Assembly: GCA_023807065.1 (NCBI GenBank)
Contig: JAJJLU010003671.1
Coordinates: forward strand, 1-39,931
Length of the DNA stretch: 39,931 bases
Source of the DNA: Isotricha intestinalis
Lineage: Eukaryota; Ciliophora; Litostomatea; Vestibuliferida; Isotrichidae
Direction of reading: 5' to 3'
Shown: piece by piece, positions 30,621 through 39,931 of the stretch
How positions within the stretch are numbered: the stretch's first letter is position 1
How the letters are laid out: each line of letters begins with the position of its first letter
Program-made: the position numbers and the translations under genes
The notes under the pieces: model-generated
The model's database searches: none
What the model was told of the DNA's origin: nothing
What the model saw: only the letters and a program-made list of their open reading frames with translations

Positions 30621-33600
30621 ATGGATAAAAAACAAGAAGAAGATAATCAATTATTTAATAAAAAATTATCAGAATTAACAAAAATATCCCAAACAACTCA
30701 ATTAGATTATTTTTTCGATGAAAATTATTGTGACATAAAAGACCCAATAAGTAATCAATGGAAAACAGGATTAATAATTGAAAGAGATGATGATGATGTT
30801 CAAATAAAATTTTTAAATTCAAACACAAATAAAAATATATATAAATTTAATGTTACAAATTCAAATGATAAGGAAATTGCTTTATTTAGAAAATTCACAT
30901 CTGAAGAAAGTGAAAATTTTAATTATAATTTTATTAAAGTTAAAGAAAATTCCATTACAAATACATTAATTTTTGAAGCAAAAGCTATGATAAAAGTTTT
31001 AAGTGAATTGAAAGATTATTCGAATCAAACTTTAAATGATAATTTTTCTTCTCCATTAGAAATGATACAAGATATTCGAGGAAAAATTTATTATACTTTT
31101 TTAAATATTATTAATAATAATTTTCAATTTGAATATGAAATGATGGAAAAAGCAAAAGAAAAAAATAAAAATAAAAAAAAGAATAATAATGAAGAAGAAG
31201 AAGAAGAAGACTTTAATTTTGAAAGTGATATAAATATAGAAGATGTAGGAAATTTATTAAATGATTTTTTAAATTTTTCAGTTAAATTTTTAGAATGGAT
31301 TAATTCTCATTCATATATAGGAAAATTATTAACATTTAATTATAATTTTATATTATATGATAAAGAATGTGCTTTTTTTTCATCTTTATGTGAAATCACT
31401 TCTATTTTAAGTCAATTATTCAAAGAAAATAAATTTTTTCAAACTTATAAAGAACCAATTTCTCAAATTTTAAAAGAATGGGGTTTAGAAAAAGTAGATT
31501 ATAAAATAAGTACAACTTTATATAACATAACTAAAAATAAAGGTATTGATAAAATTATGACTGAAATATTAACAAATAATACTCAATCATTTTTTGTTTT
31601 TGAACAATTATCTAAAATATTATCTGCAAGTGGACTTATTTTATTAGAAAATAGATTAAATATATATGATTACTATTCAAATAGAATAAAAAATTTAACA
31701 ATAAATGAACAAAAATTTATTTCTTTTAATGACATTCAATATTATTGTGATAAAATAAGAAGATTAATAGATTCTGTTGTTATTGATGATAAAGATGAAA
31801 AAAATGTTGATTCTATTCATTTACAATTTTTATATAATTTAATTTCAAGTAATAACCTTCCTTTAAAAATTAAAGGTATTAGTTTATTATCAAAAATGAT
31901 AAATGAAAATTTAATTGATAATGATAGATTAGTTAAATTTATACAAACTGTTCATTTAATAAGTGCAATAATTTTAGGAAGTAACATTCATGAAGAAATA
32001 TTAAAAAGATCATATCATATTTTTAGTTTTGTTTTAAAAGACCCAAAAATAAATAATACAAGAATGATATCAACATTATTTAAAGAATTAACAAATAAAA
32101 ATAATAGTATAGCTGATGAAATAAAAGATATATTAATGAAAATATCATTATTTTATAATGAAAAAATTCAAAATTATTTATTTGATGAAATATTAAATAA
32201 AATTAATATAAATGATTTTACAAAAGATTTAATTGATATTATTGAAACATCAACAATAAACACAAAAAATGAAAAAGGAGTGAATTTATTATGGAGAATA
32301 ATAAATGAAAATGAAAAAAGTGAAATAGTAGATCAAAGTATAAATTCATTAAGTATTGTTTTTAAAAATAAAATATTTGATAAAAATTTAGTTGAAAAAT
32401 ATTTGATTGCTTCAGAAGATAAAATTGAAAATGAAGATAATGTTCAATGTATGAAAGTATTTAAAACAATTATTCAAATTTATGGTGAAGAATTAAAAAA
32501 TGAAATTCAAGAAATGGATTCTAAAAAAAATTTAATGGATATATTAATTAAAAATTGTGAAGTATATATTAAAAGTAAAGATGAAACTAAACAATTAAGT
32601 TTATATAGTCAATCAATTAATATTGAAATAAGATTACAAATTATTTTTTTTATTTATGATATTCTTCATAAAAAAAATAAAGAAGAATTTAAAACAACAT
32701 TAACTTCATTATGGAAAATTTTTGTATTAAATGAAAATTCAAAAGATTTAGATAAAAATATTATTAGTAGATTTATATTTAATCATTTTAATTATTTTGA
32801 AGAATCACAAAATTTAATGGAATATGTTTTTAATAATATAATAATCAATGAAGAAATGAATCCTCCAGAAATAATAAATTATAATATATTTGCTTTATTT
32901 AATAAATTTTTTGATAATGTTAATTCATTAAAAAATAAATTTACATTTGTTGGAAATTATAAAAGAATTAAAAATGTAGATGATTTAGAAGGATTTGAAT
33001 TTTTTTGGAAAATATTAAAAGTTACAAAATGGGAAAAAGTTAAAAGAGGAATTTCTACTTATTTAATTAATTTATGTTTAAATCCAGTTAATTTAAAAAA
33101 TAAAGATGATTGTGTTTCTATGTGGAAAATTTTTTATAATAGAATTTATAATTTAATTAAAAAAAATAATGGTAATGAAAATATTACTATTAATAATATT
33201 GTTTATTTTCTTCAAAAATTTGTTACATTTGTTGATAATGATAATAAACAAATTTGTGTTATTGATGAAAAAAAAGAAAAATATCCTTTTACTGTTAATT
33301 TTATTTTATCTTCTCAAAATATTAGTAAAAAAATTCCTGTAAATTTAGAAACAGATTTAATAATTAATTTAAAAGAAAAAGCAAGTTATTATTTTAAAAT
33401 TCCATTTAAATTAATTGAAATAAAAATAAGAAATGAATTAATTTCTTTTCAATATGAAGATGATGATAAATTATTTAGTTCTTTTATTAATAGTAAAAAC
33501 AGTAATTCTTTAGAAATTGAAGTAAATGAAATTCCAAATAAGATTTATACTTTAGAAAATAATCCTAAAAAAATGATTTTAGAAAATGAAAATATTTTTA

Positions 33601-33854
33601 ATGAATTATTTTATTTGTTATCAAGTTATAATAAATATAATAAAAATTCTGATCTTGATTATAATTCAATTAATAATTTAATATATTATTATCCTGTAGG
33701 AAAACAATTATTAAATCAAATAACTGAATTTAAATTTTGGGAAATTTTAAAAAATGATTCTTCCATTTATTCTCAAAATTATTTAATTAAAATAATCAAA
33801 AGTAAAATATTAGATTTAAATTGGTTAACTGATTTAAAAAAAGATCAAAAATAA
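30621..33854 (+). CDS. Giant ubiquitin-specific protease, N-terminal part (frame-broken)
   Basis: From the ATG at 30621 this frame encodes 1077 residues and ends in TAA at 33852. It is the N-terminal part of a USP whose catalytic part continues in another frame. A small beta-rich segment (about 25-85, YCDIKDPISNQWKTGLIIER) opens the protein. A long helical ARM/HEAT-like region follows, as in USP9X, USP24 and USP34. A ubiquitin-like segment at about 888-975 (YPFTVNFILSSQNISKKIPV) also recalls those enzymes. An acidic Glu run lies near 193. A TTG eight codons upstream is in frame, but the ATG with its A-rich leader is the better start. Without the frame change the product would lack all catalytic residues. 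Confidence 0.8.
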   Translation: MDKKQEEDNQLFNKKLSELTKISQTTQLDYFFDENYCDIKDPISNQWKTGLIIERDDDDVQIKFLNSNTNKNIYKFNVTNSNDKEIALFRKFTSEESENFNYNFIKVKENSITNTLIFEAKAMIKVLSELKDYSNQTLNDNFSSPLEMIQDIRGKIYYTFLNIINNNFQFEYEMMEKAKEKNKNKKKNNNEEEEEEDFNFESDINIEDVGNLLNDFLNFSVKFLEWINSHSYIGKLLTFNYNFILYDKECAFFSSLCEITSILSQLFKENKFFQTYKEPISQILKEWGLEKVDYKISTTLYNITKNKGIDKIMTEILTNNTQSFFVFEQLSKILSASGLILLENRLNIYDYYSNRIKNLTINEQKFISFNDIQYYCDKIRRLIDSVVIDDKDEKNVDSIHLQFLYNLISSNNLPLKIKGISLLSKMINENLIDNDRLVKFIQTVHLISAIILGSNIHEEILKRSYHIFSFVLKDPKINNTRMISTLFKELTNKNNSIADEIKDILMKISLFYNEKIQNYLFDEILNKININDFTKDLIDIIETSTINTKNEKGVNLLWRIINENEKSEIVDQSINSLSIVFKNKIFDKNLVEKYLIASEDKIENEDNVQCMKVFKTIIQIYGEELKNEIQEMDSKKNLMDILIKNCEVYIKSKDETKQLSLYSQSINIEIRLQIIFFIYDILHKKNKEEFKTTLTSLWKIFVLNENSKDLDKNIISRFIFNHFNYFEESQNLMEYVFNNIIINEEMNPPEIINYNIFALFNKFFDNVNSLKNKFTFVGNYKRIKNVDDLEGFEFFWKILKVTKWEKVKRGISTYLINLCLNPVNLKNKDDCVSMWKIFYNRIYNLIKKNNGNENITINNIVYFLQKFVTFVDNDNKQICVIDEKKEKYPFTVNFILSSQNISKKIPVNLETDLIINLKEKASYYFKIPFKLIEIKIRNELISFQYEDDDKLFSSFINSKNSNSLEIEVNEIPNKIYTLENNPKKMILENENIFNELFYLLSSYNKYNKNSDLDYNSINNLIYYYPVGKQLLNQITEFKFWEILKNDSSIYSQNYLIKIIKSKILDLNWLTDLKKDQK
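33833..33854 (+). other. -1 frame change at an A7 run within the USP gene
   Basis: Frame 0 (ending ..LTDLKKDQK, TAA) and the frame of the catalytic half overlap here. The latter opens at 33833, just after a TGA, and reads through without a stop to 37537. The overlap contains T TTA AAA in the 0 frame followed by four more A, the form of a -1 slippery heptamer. One extra A in the run would also restore a single frame (..DLKKRSKIKR..). No GT-AG intron gives an open join. Confidence 0.8.
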
Positions 33855-36800
33855 AAAGATTATTTTTAAATATCTTTCAACAATTTACAATAAATGAAGA
33901 AAATATAAATAATATAAATCAAATTGAATATGCTTGTTTAGAAAATTTATTATTTTTAATTGATAAATCTTGTGATGTTATTGGGAATACTCCTTATTAT
34001 GATATAATAACAAAATGTTTTGAATTATTATATTTAATTTATTCAAATAAAACAGAAAAAATATATTGTGAAGGAGTAATAAATTCAATATTTACTTTTT
34101 TAAATAATAATTTAACTGAAGAAGTAAATAATATTATAATGAATAATAAAAATGATAATATTCATAAAATCACCACAGAATGTTTATTATATAGTAAAAT
34201 AGATATAACAAATAAAATTAAAATTTTTCAATTTTTCACTGAAAATAATTTTAAAATGGAAACATATATCAGTATTTTAAATTATATGTTAGATACGAAT
34301 TTATTAGATGAAATAGAAAAAAATAAAAATTTATTTGATGATGCATTTTTTAATTCTTTAACAATGTTATTAAAAAAAATAAAATTAACACCAGAAACAT
34401 TAAAAAAAAATAAGAGAGATATGTTATTTAATTTAAATGAATTAGTAGATTTTATAATAGAATATGTTTATGGAGGAATAGAAAATGGAGTTGATAATGA
34501 AAATATATTATATGGTTATTTACAAATAATAAAACAATTATGTTTAGATAATATTGAAATATTAAATAAAATAAAATCAGATTCTAATTTTTTTTCAAAA
34601 TTATTTATTGATTGTTTATTTGAAACTCAAATATGTAATTTAAATAAAAACTTAAGAACAATAACATATGAAATTATATTAATTTTAAGTATAGATCATG
34701 ATAAAAATACACAAAAAATAATTGAAACATTATCAAATTATCATAATTTAAATTTTTGGAGAAGTAATTCAATTTATGATTGGAATTTAGTTCCTTCACC
34801 AGAAAAAAATAAAATAAATTTAACAGGATTAATAAATTTAGGAATGACATGTTATATGAATTCTTTATTACAACAAATTTTTATGAATATAGAATTAAGA
34901 GAAAATATAATTAATAATAATACTATAAAAGATAATCAAATATTTCTTAATTTACAATTACTTTTATCTCAATTAAAATTTTCGAATATGAATTATATAA
35001 CTACTAAAAATTTTTTCGATAAAATGACTAATTATGAAGGAACTTCTTTAAGTAATTTTGTTCAAATGGATGTGGATGAATTTTTTAATTTATTAATTGA
35101 TAAATGTAATTGTGAAGATTTTAAAAATAATTATGAAGGAAATATTTCAAATTCATATATTTGTCAAGAATGTTATAATAATTCTACTTCAATTGAAAGT
35201 TTTAATGCTTTAGATTTACAAATTAAAAATAAACCTAATTTAAAAACTTCATTAGATAATTTTTTTGATGGAGAAATTTTAGATGGTGATAATAAATATT
35301 ATTGTTCTAAATGCCAAAAAAAAGTCCAGGCTGAGAAAAAAACTTATATTCAAAAGTTACCAAAATGTTTGGTTATTGTTTTAAAAAGATTTGATTTTGA
35401 TTATGAAAAAATGATAAAATATAAAAATAATGATTATTATGAATTTCCATTTGAAATAAATATGAATGAATATACTGAAAATAAAGAAAAAGATTATATT
35501 TATGATTTAAAAGGATTTATTGTGCATAAAGGAACTGCTGATTGTGGTCATTATTATTCAATAATAAAAAATAATGATAAATGGTTTGAATTTAATGATA
35601 TTAATATAAAAGAATTTGATATTAAAAATTTAGAAAGAGATGGTTTTGGTTATTCTGAAGATATGACAGAAAATAAAAGTGCATATTTACTTTTTTATTA
35701 TTTAAATGATGGAAATGAATATATTGAAAAAATTAATAGTATTGATGATATTAAAGATAAATCTATTGTTAAAGAAATTAATGATGAAAATCATAAAAAT
35801 ACAGTTAATAGAATTATATTTACTGATGAATATTGTTATTTTGTTCAAAATTTTATTATTCATCATAACTCTAATTATTTGACTGAAATTTTTAATAAGC
35901 ATTTTATAACTAAAAATAATAATATTGAAAGATATCCTTTAAAAAGGGAAGTTGATGATATTATTAATTCAAATATTGATAATTTATTACCCAAAATTAT
36001 AAATATTGAAAATAATTTTAAAAAGCCTTTTGATGATTTATTTGTTATTAGTAAATTTTACATTAAATATTTTTTAACTATTGGTATGAGACTAAAGAAT
36101 AAAGAATATATTCCACAAATGATGGATATAAGTAAAGCTTTATTAAATTCTTCTTTAGGAGCTTGTAAATGGATTATAAATAATTTTTCTAACATTAAAG
36201 TTCTTGAAGAATTTCTAATTAAAAATCCTCTTTATGATATGAAAATTTTAATACTTGGAATTTTATATTCCGCATTGATTAATTTAAATAAAGAAGAAAA
36301 AAATAAAAAAATTATTCATAATTTTATAAATATAATTATTCATATTATAAAGAGGAAATTTGATGATTATAAATTCAACGAAATTTCTCCAATTTATATG
36401 GTTTTAGTTAAATTTGTTTCTTTTGGTGATGAATCTTATAAATATTTAGAAAGTGTTGATATAATAAATATAATTAGACAATTTTTTTATACAAAACATA
36501 ATCAAGATTCAACAAATCAATTAAATTCATTTAAAATAGATTATAAAGAATTTATTGAAGAAAATGAATTTAATGTAATAAATAATTATAATACAATTAA
36601 TAATAATACTATTGAAAATTCTTCAAATTTAATAATTTTATTATGTAAATTTATTATATGGAATAATTCTTATATTTCAATTTTTAAAGATGATACTTCA
36701 TTTAGTTCTTCAATAATTTTAGAAAGTAATGATAGATTATGTGTAGCTCATTTAAAACATATTTTTAAAAAATTTATAAATGATAAAGATATATTAAAAG

Positions 36801-37537
36801 TAGTAAATGAGTCTTTAATTCCTCTTTTATTAAATGTGATTCAAATAAGTGAAGATAGTGAGTTATATTATTTAATTTATTTCTTTGATTATTTATGTAC
36901 ATTAATACCCATAAATGATAATAATAATAATGATCTTTTCATAACATTAAAAAAATATTTTAATATAATAGAACTAAATAGTCAATATTATTTATATACA
37001 TATTTCAATATAAAAAACTTAGTATATATCTTTAAAAATTATTTTAATAATAATCCTGATTTAATAAGTAAATGCGAAGATGATATAAAAAAATGTATTC
37101 AATGGTTAATTGATAATCCTTTTCCTCCTTCTTATTATCCAAGTACTACAACTCAATTATATAGAAATAAAAAAGTAGATTATAATAAAATTAAAGTTAA
37201 TGGATTACAATATCAAATGTTTATTATTGAATATAAGAAAAAATCAAATCAAGTTAAAGACAATCTAATTAAAATATTAGAAGGTAAATTTGATGAAGTT
37301 ATTGAAGACCCCGAACAAATAATTTGGACTAATGAAAAAGATTATACTAATTTTAAATTTTCAGTTGGTGATTTTATTAAAGCTAATGCTCAAGATGGAA
37401 ATGTTATTAAAGTTTTAGATGAAATGTTATTTTTATATTATAAAGATAATAATGGAAAAATTATTAAGAGTGGATGGTTGTATACATGGTCCAGTATTGA
37501 TTTATTAAAGTTACATTTGAAAAATGATAATGTTTAA
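33855..37537 (+). CDS. Giant ubiquitin-specific protease, catalytic and C-terminal part
   Basis: Continuation of the preceding gene in the -1 frame. Coding begins before the first ATG of this frame (34139), as shown by unbroken protein-like sequence from 33855 (FLNIFQQFTINEENINN...). A helical segment leads to the USP catalytic domain. The Cys box is GLINLGMTCYMNSLLQQ (catalytic Cys codon 34850-34852). Zinc-type CxxC pairs are CQEC and CSKC. The His box is HKGTADCGHYYS (His codon 35549-35551), and the third catalytic position is WFEFND. These are intact, so the domain should cleave ubiquitin if translated. Another long helical region and a C-terminal beta-rich segment follow (FSVGDFIKANAQDG, then SGWLYTWSSID). 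The whole enzyme would be about 2300 residues, close to USP9X, USP24 or USP34 in size. The stop is TAA. Confidence 0.85.
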
Positions 37538-37848
37538 AAAAATATAAATATTTTTTTTCTAATTAAATTAAAGTTTATTTTAATAAAAAGAATATATTAA
37601 AAAGATAATAACAATTATTTATTTATAAATTTTAATTTTCAGAAATAGAAACCCTCTCTTAAATTTAATTTTTTAGAGTTATAAAAAAATTTTTAACAAG
37701 ACCTTGCCACTTAATAATTTCTTTCTTTATAATATATTTTTTATTACAATAATAATTGTCTATTTTTTAACCTACATTTTTAGTACAAACACGTAACTAT
37801 TTTTGAAAAATATTTAAAGTTTTTCAAAATAGGGAAGGTTATTTCAAA
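37538..37848. other. Intergenic region (311 bp) with an inverted repeat near the next ATG
   Basis: Between two genes on the same strand. Mostly A/T-rich with a few slightly richer patches (accctctc, accttgccac). The only structure seen is an inverted repeat, ttttgaaaaa at 37801-37810 and its exact complement at 37820-37829, ending 19 bp before the ATG at 37849. No open frame or RNA gene is recognised. Confidence 0.6.
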
Positions 37849-39615
37849 ATGAATAAAGCTTATTCTTTTTATTTAAACGGAAAGCCTTTAAATGCAAAAA
37901 AATTTAAACCAACAGAAACTTTAGATAATGTCAGAAAATCTTTAAAGAATAAAATTGATTCTACCATCATTTTTGTAAATAATGAAATGCCAATTGATAT
38001 TAATGATGAAAGTGAGTTTAGTATACAAGAAATAGAAGACAATGGAAAAGTTTATTTAAAAAATGATACATCAAATTTACAATCTTTTAAAATTTATTTA
38101 AATCAACAATTATTAACACAATTTATGGGTAAAGAAGATGATAAGATAATAAATATAAGAAAAAAATTAGGAAATACAATAAGTTCTGGAGCTCAATTTT
38201 TAATGAATAATGATACAATAATTGAAAAAGAAGATGAAGAAGGAGAAGATGGATTTACAATATCTGATATTCAAAAAGATAATATTATTTATATTATAGA
38301 TGAAAATAAAAAAGAAAAAAAAGAAGAAAAAAAAGAAGAAAAAAAAGAAGAAAAAAAAGAAGAAAAAAAAGAAGAAAAAAAAGAAGTAAAAAAAGAAGAA
38401 AAAGAAGAAAAAGAAGAAAAAGAAGAAAAAGAAAATAAAGAAAAAAAAAGAAATAATGAGAATATTAAAAATAGCAATGATGGTAAAAATAAATATATAT
38501 TATTTGATGAAAACAATAAAAAAATTTGTACTATTAATTTCTCACCTGAAACTCCACTTTATTTAATTAGAAAAGAATTAAAAAAAACAATTGAAAACTT
38601 TCAGAATATAGTTTTTTTGAAAGAGAAAAAAGAAATTTCAAAAGAAGAAGAATTTGAATTAGAAATTCAAGAAGTTTCAGAAGATGGTATATTATTTATA
38701 AAAAAAAAATCTAATAAAACAAAATCTAATAGTGATGAAGAAGAATCAACAGAAATCTCTGATGATAAAGAAGATTTAAAAAAAAAAGAAAAAAATTATT
38801 ATTTTGAAATTGAAAATGGAAATAAATTTATGAAAATTTTAGATCCAAATGAAAAATTATCAATAATAAGAATTGAAATAAAAGATCAAATGACAGATGA
38901 AATGGTATTTGTTCATAATGGATTTGAAATAAATCAAAAAGATGAAGATCAATTTTCATTATCTTTAATAGAGGATAAATCAAAAATAAAAATAAAAAAA
39001 TCAATGAAAATAGTGAATAATAATGAATTAACAGCACCAGTTCCAATAATATACAATAAACCAATAGCAGGGAGTAAATTTATCAAAGAAGAAAATGGAG
39101 TGAAAATATATAAATATCCAGAAATTAAATTTAATGATGAAGAAGAAGTAAGAGCAATAAGTTTAATGGTAGTAGGTCAAACTGGAAGTGGAAAAACAAC
39201 ATTATTAAATAGTTTTGTTAATTTTTTATTAGGAATTCAATTAGAAGATGATTTTAGATATAAAATTATTTTTGAAGAAAATGATCATGATCAAAGTCAT
39301 AGTATAACTAAAAATGTAATGGTTTATAGAATTGCTTCTCATAATAATTATCCTCCTATGAAAATTATAGATAGTCCTGGTTATGGAGATACAGAAGGAA
39401 TTAAAAGAGATTATCAAATTACAGAATTAATTAAACAAAAATTTGAAAAAGAAATTGATAGTATTCATGCTATTTGCTTCGTTGCTCAATCTAGTAATGC
39501 TAGACTTACTGTAAATCAAAAATATATATTTGATAGTATAATTAATTTATTCGGAAATGATATTGCTGAAAATTTTATTATTATGATGACTTTTTGTGAT
39601 GGTCAAGATCCCTAA
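37849..39615 (+). CDS. GTPase with four tandem ubiquitin-like folds (interrupted 3')
   Basis: 588 residues up to a TAA that appears premature. Four diverged copies of a roughly 70-residue unit lie at 3-72, 79-150, 214-287 and 315-384. They share a pattern of a YxLNG-like strand, L..IRK.L, FV.N..I, DE..FSI..I and a final V.I strand, which I read as a ubiquitin-like beta-grasp fold. A K/E run (about 154-200) separates copies 2 and 3. The GTPase domain starts near 436: Walker A GQTGSGKTT (443-451), G3 DSPGYGDT (508-515), and TFCDGQDP (581-588) at the G4 place, lacking the usual Lys. G1 and G3 resemble AIG1/GIMAP or septin-like GTPases. I do not recognise a named gene. A membrane, immune-like or cytoskeletal role would be a guess. 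Coding-like sequence continues past the stop. Confidence 0.75.
   Translation: MNKAYSFYLNGKPLNAKKFKPTETLDNVRKSLKNKIDSTIIFVNNEMPIDINDESEFSIQEIEDNGKVYLKNDTSNLQSFKIYLNQQLLTQFMGKEDDKIINIRKKLGNTISSGAQFLMNNDTIIEKEDEEGEDGFTISDIQKDNIIYIIDENKKEKKEEKKEEKKEEKKEEKKEEKKEVKKEEKEEKEEKEEKENKEKKRNNENIKNSNDGKNKYILFDENNKKICTINFSPETPLYLIRKELKKTIENFQNIVFLKEKKEISKEEEFELEIQEVSEDGILFIKKKSNKTKSNSDEEESTEISDDKEDLKKKEKNYYFEIENGNKFMKILDPNEKLSIIRIEIKDQMTDEMVFVHNGFEINQKDEDQFSLSLIEDKSKIKIKKSMKIVNNNELTAPVPIIYNKPIAGSKFIKEENGVKIYKYPEIKFNDEEEVRAISLMVVGQTGSGKTTLLNSFVNFLLGIQLEDDFRYKIIFEENDHDQSHSITKNVMVYRIASHNNYPPMKIIDSPGYGDTEGIKRDYQITELIKQKFEKEIDSIHAICFVAQSSNARLTVNQKYIFDSIINLFGNDIAENFIIMMTFCDGQDP
38310..38450. repeat. Lys/Glu-coding purine repeat (aaaaaagaagaa, 12-bp unit)
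   Basis: A run of near-identical 12-bp units encoding KKEE, then shorter KEE units, inside the UBL-GTPase gene between its second and third folds. It is purine-only on the plus strand and prone to length change by slippage. It encodes a charged linker. Confidence 0.85.
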
Positions 39616-39931
39616 TTAAAAAGTGCTTTATTATCTCCTGAATCAAATTTAAAAGAAATAATTAGTTTAATCAAATATCCTTGGTATTTAAAATTTAATA
39701 ATTCTGCAATATTTGCTTCTAATAAAGATAAATTTAATGAATTGTTTTGGAAACTAGGAATGGAAAGTTTTCAAAGAATTCATTAAAAAATTATTATCTT
39801 TAACTCCAAAATCTCTAACTTTAACTAAAGAAGTTTTAAATAAAAGAAAGCAATTAAATACCACAGTTGAAGGATTGATTCCTCAATTAAATTTAGGATT
39901 AAGTAAATTAGATGGTGTAAGACAACAATTA
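39616..39931 (+). pseudogene. 3' continuation of the UBL-GTPase gene, broken by a stop and a frame change
   Basis: After the TAA at 39613-39615 the same frame keeps encoding protein-like sequence (SALLSPESNLKEIISLIKYP, then FNNSAIFASNKDKFNELFWK) up to GMESF. One surplus base around 39769-39772 then shifts the frame. In the +1 frame the text continues KEFIKKLLSLTPKSLTLTKE, then GLIPQLNLGLSKLDG, to the window edge, while the original frame meets TAA at 39784. Two lesions in 160 bp suggest a decaying gene copy or low-quality sequence near a contig end. The amino-acid pattern is typical of the C-terminal half of these protist GTPases. Confidence 0.7.

Noticed and set aside
33824..33858. A 20-nt or 35-nt GT-AG intron explaining the USP frame break
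   Set aside because: Both possible acceptors give the right frame but create TGA at the junction. Another donor at 33802 gives the wrong frame.
33846..33858. Euplotes-type frameshifting at AAA-TAA
   Set aside because: The needed change is -1 (or +2), not the common +1. In Euplotes UGA encodes Cys and chromosomes are gene-sized, unlike this window with UGA stops and 12 linked genes.
39590..39624. A small GT-AG intron removing the TAA at 39613
   Set aside because: The candidate donors and the only nearby acceptor give lengths (22 and 28 nt) that break the conserved frame.

Overview
The window is nuclear DNA of a microbial eukaryote with cilia or flagella, most likely a ciliate. Three things point there. 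The sequence is extremely A+T-rich (by eye around 80% or more). Genes are packed tightly on both strands and are nearly intron-free; the two introns I can place are only 28 and 43 nt (GTA...TAG). The gene set is typical of ciliates: a tandem pair of giant TmcB-like PAS membrane proteins, a sperm-tail PG-rich repeat protein, a TOG-domain microtubule protein, a YANK-type kinase and a prominin-like pentaspan. UAA and UGA both end genes cleanly and glutamine is CAA, so the code looks standard. Only some ciliate lineages keep it (litostomes and heterotrichs, for example). Heterotrich introns are usually about 15-16 nt, so a litostome fits better, but this is inference. Both window ends lie inside genes.

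Layout. 1-488 (-): the N-terminus of an acidic KPVEE-repeat protein, cut by the window edge. 489-1522: gene-free A/T-rich DNA. 1523-3337 (+): a PP2C-fold protein lacking two metal-binding aspartates. 3579-6216 (+): a prominin-like protein with a microintron directly after its ATG. 6434-8492 (-): an AGC kinase of the STK32/YANK type whose first exon encodes a myristoylation-type N-terminus. 8636-10174 (-): a degenerate cyclic-nucleotide-binding-fold protein. 10312-16254 (-): a 1980-residue TOG/HEAT protein. 16389-18035 (-): a BRAP2-type RING/UBP-zinc-finger E3, divergent by only 69 bp from 18105-23636 (+), the first TmcB-like protein, followed by 23854-29451 (+), the second. 29653-30465 (-): the PG-rich repeat protein. 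30621-37537 (+): a giant ubiquitin-specific protease broken by a -1 frame change in an A-run. 37849 to the right edge (+): a protein with four tandem ubiquitin-like folds and a GTPase domain, interrupted by a stop and a frame change near the window end.

Functional themes are signalling and sensing (pseudo-phosphatase, YANK kinase, cNMP-fold protein, TmcB/PAS pair), ubiquitin control (BRAP2-type E3, USP, UBL-GTPase) and the ciliary or microtubule cytoskeleton (TOG protein, PG-rich repeat protein, prominin-like protein). Eukaryotic neighbours need not be co-functional. The best candidates for something new are the UBL4-GTPase, the PP2C pseudo-phosphatase and the frame-broken USP. I found no tRNA, rRNA, CRISPR or transposon genes.
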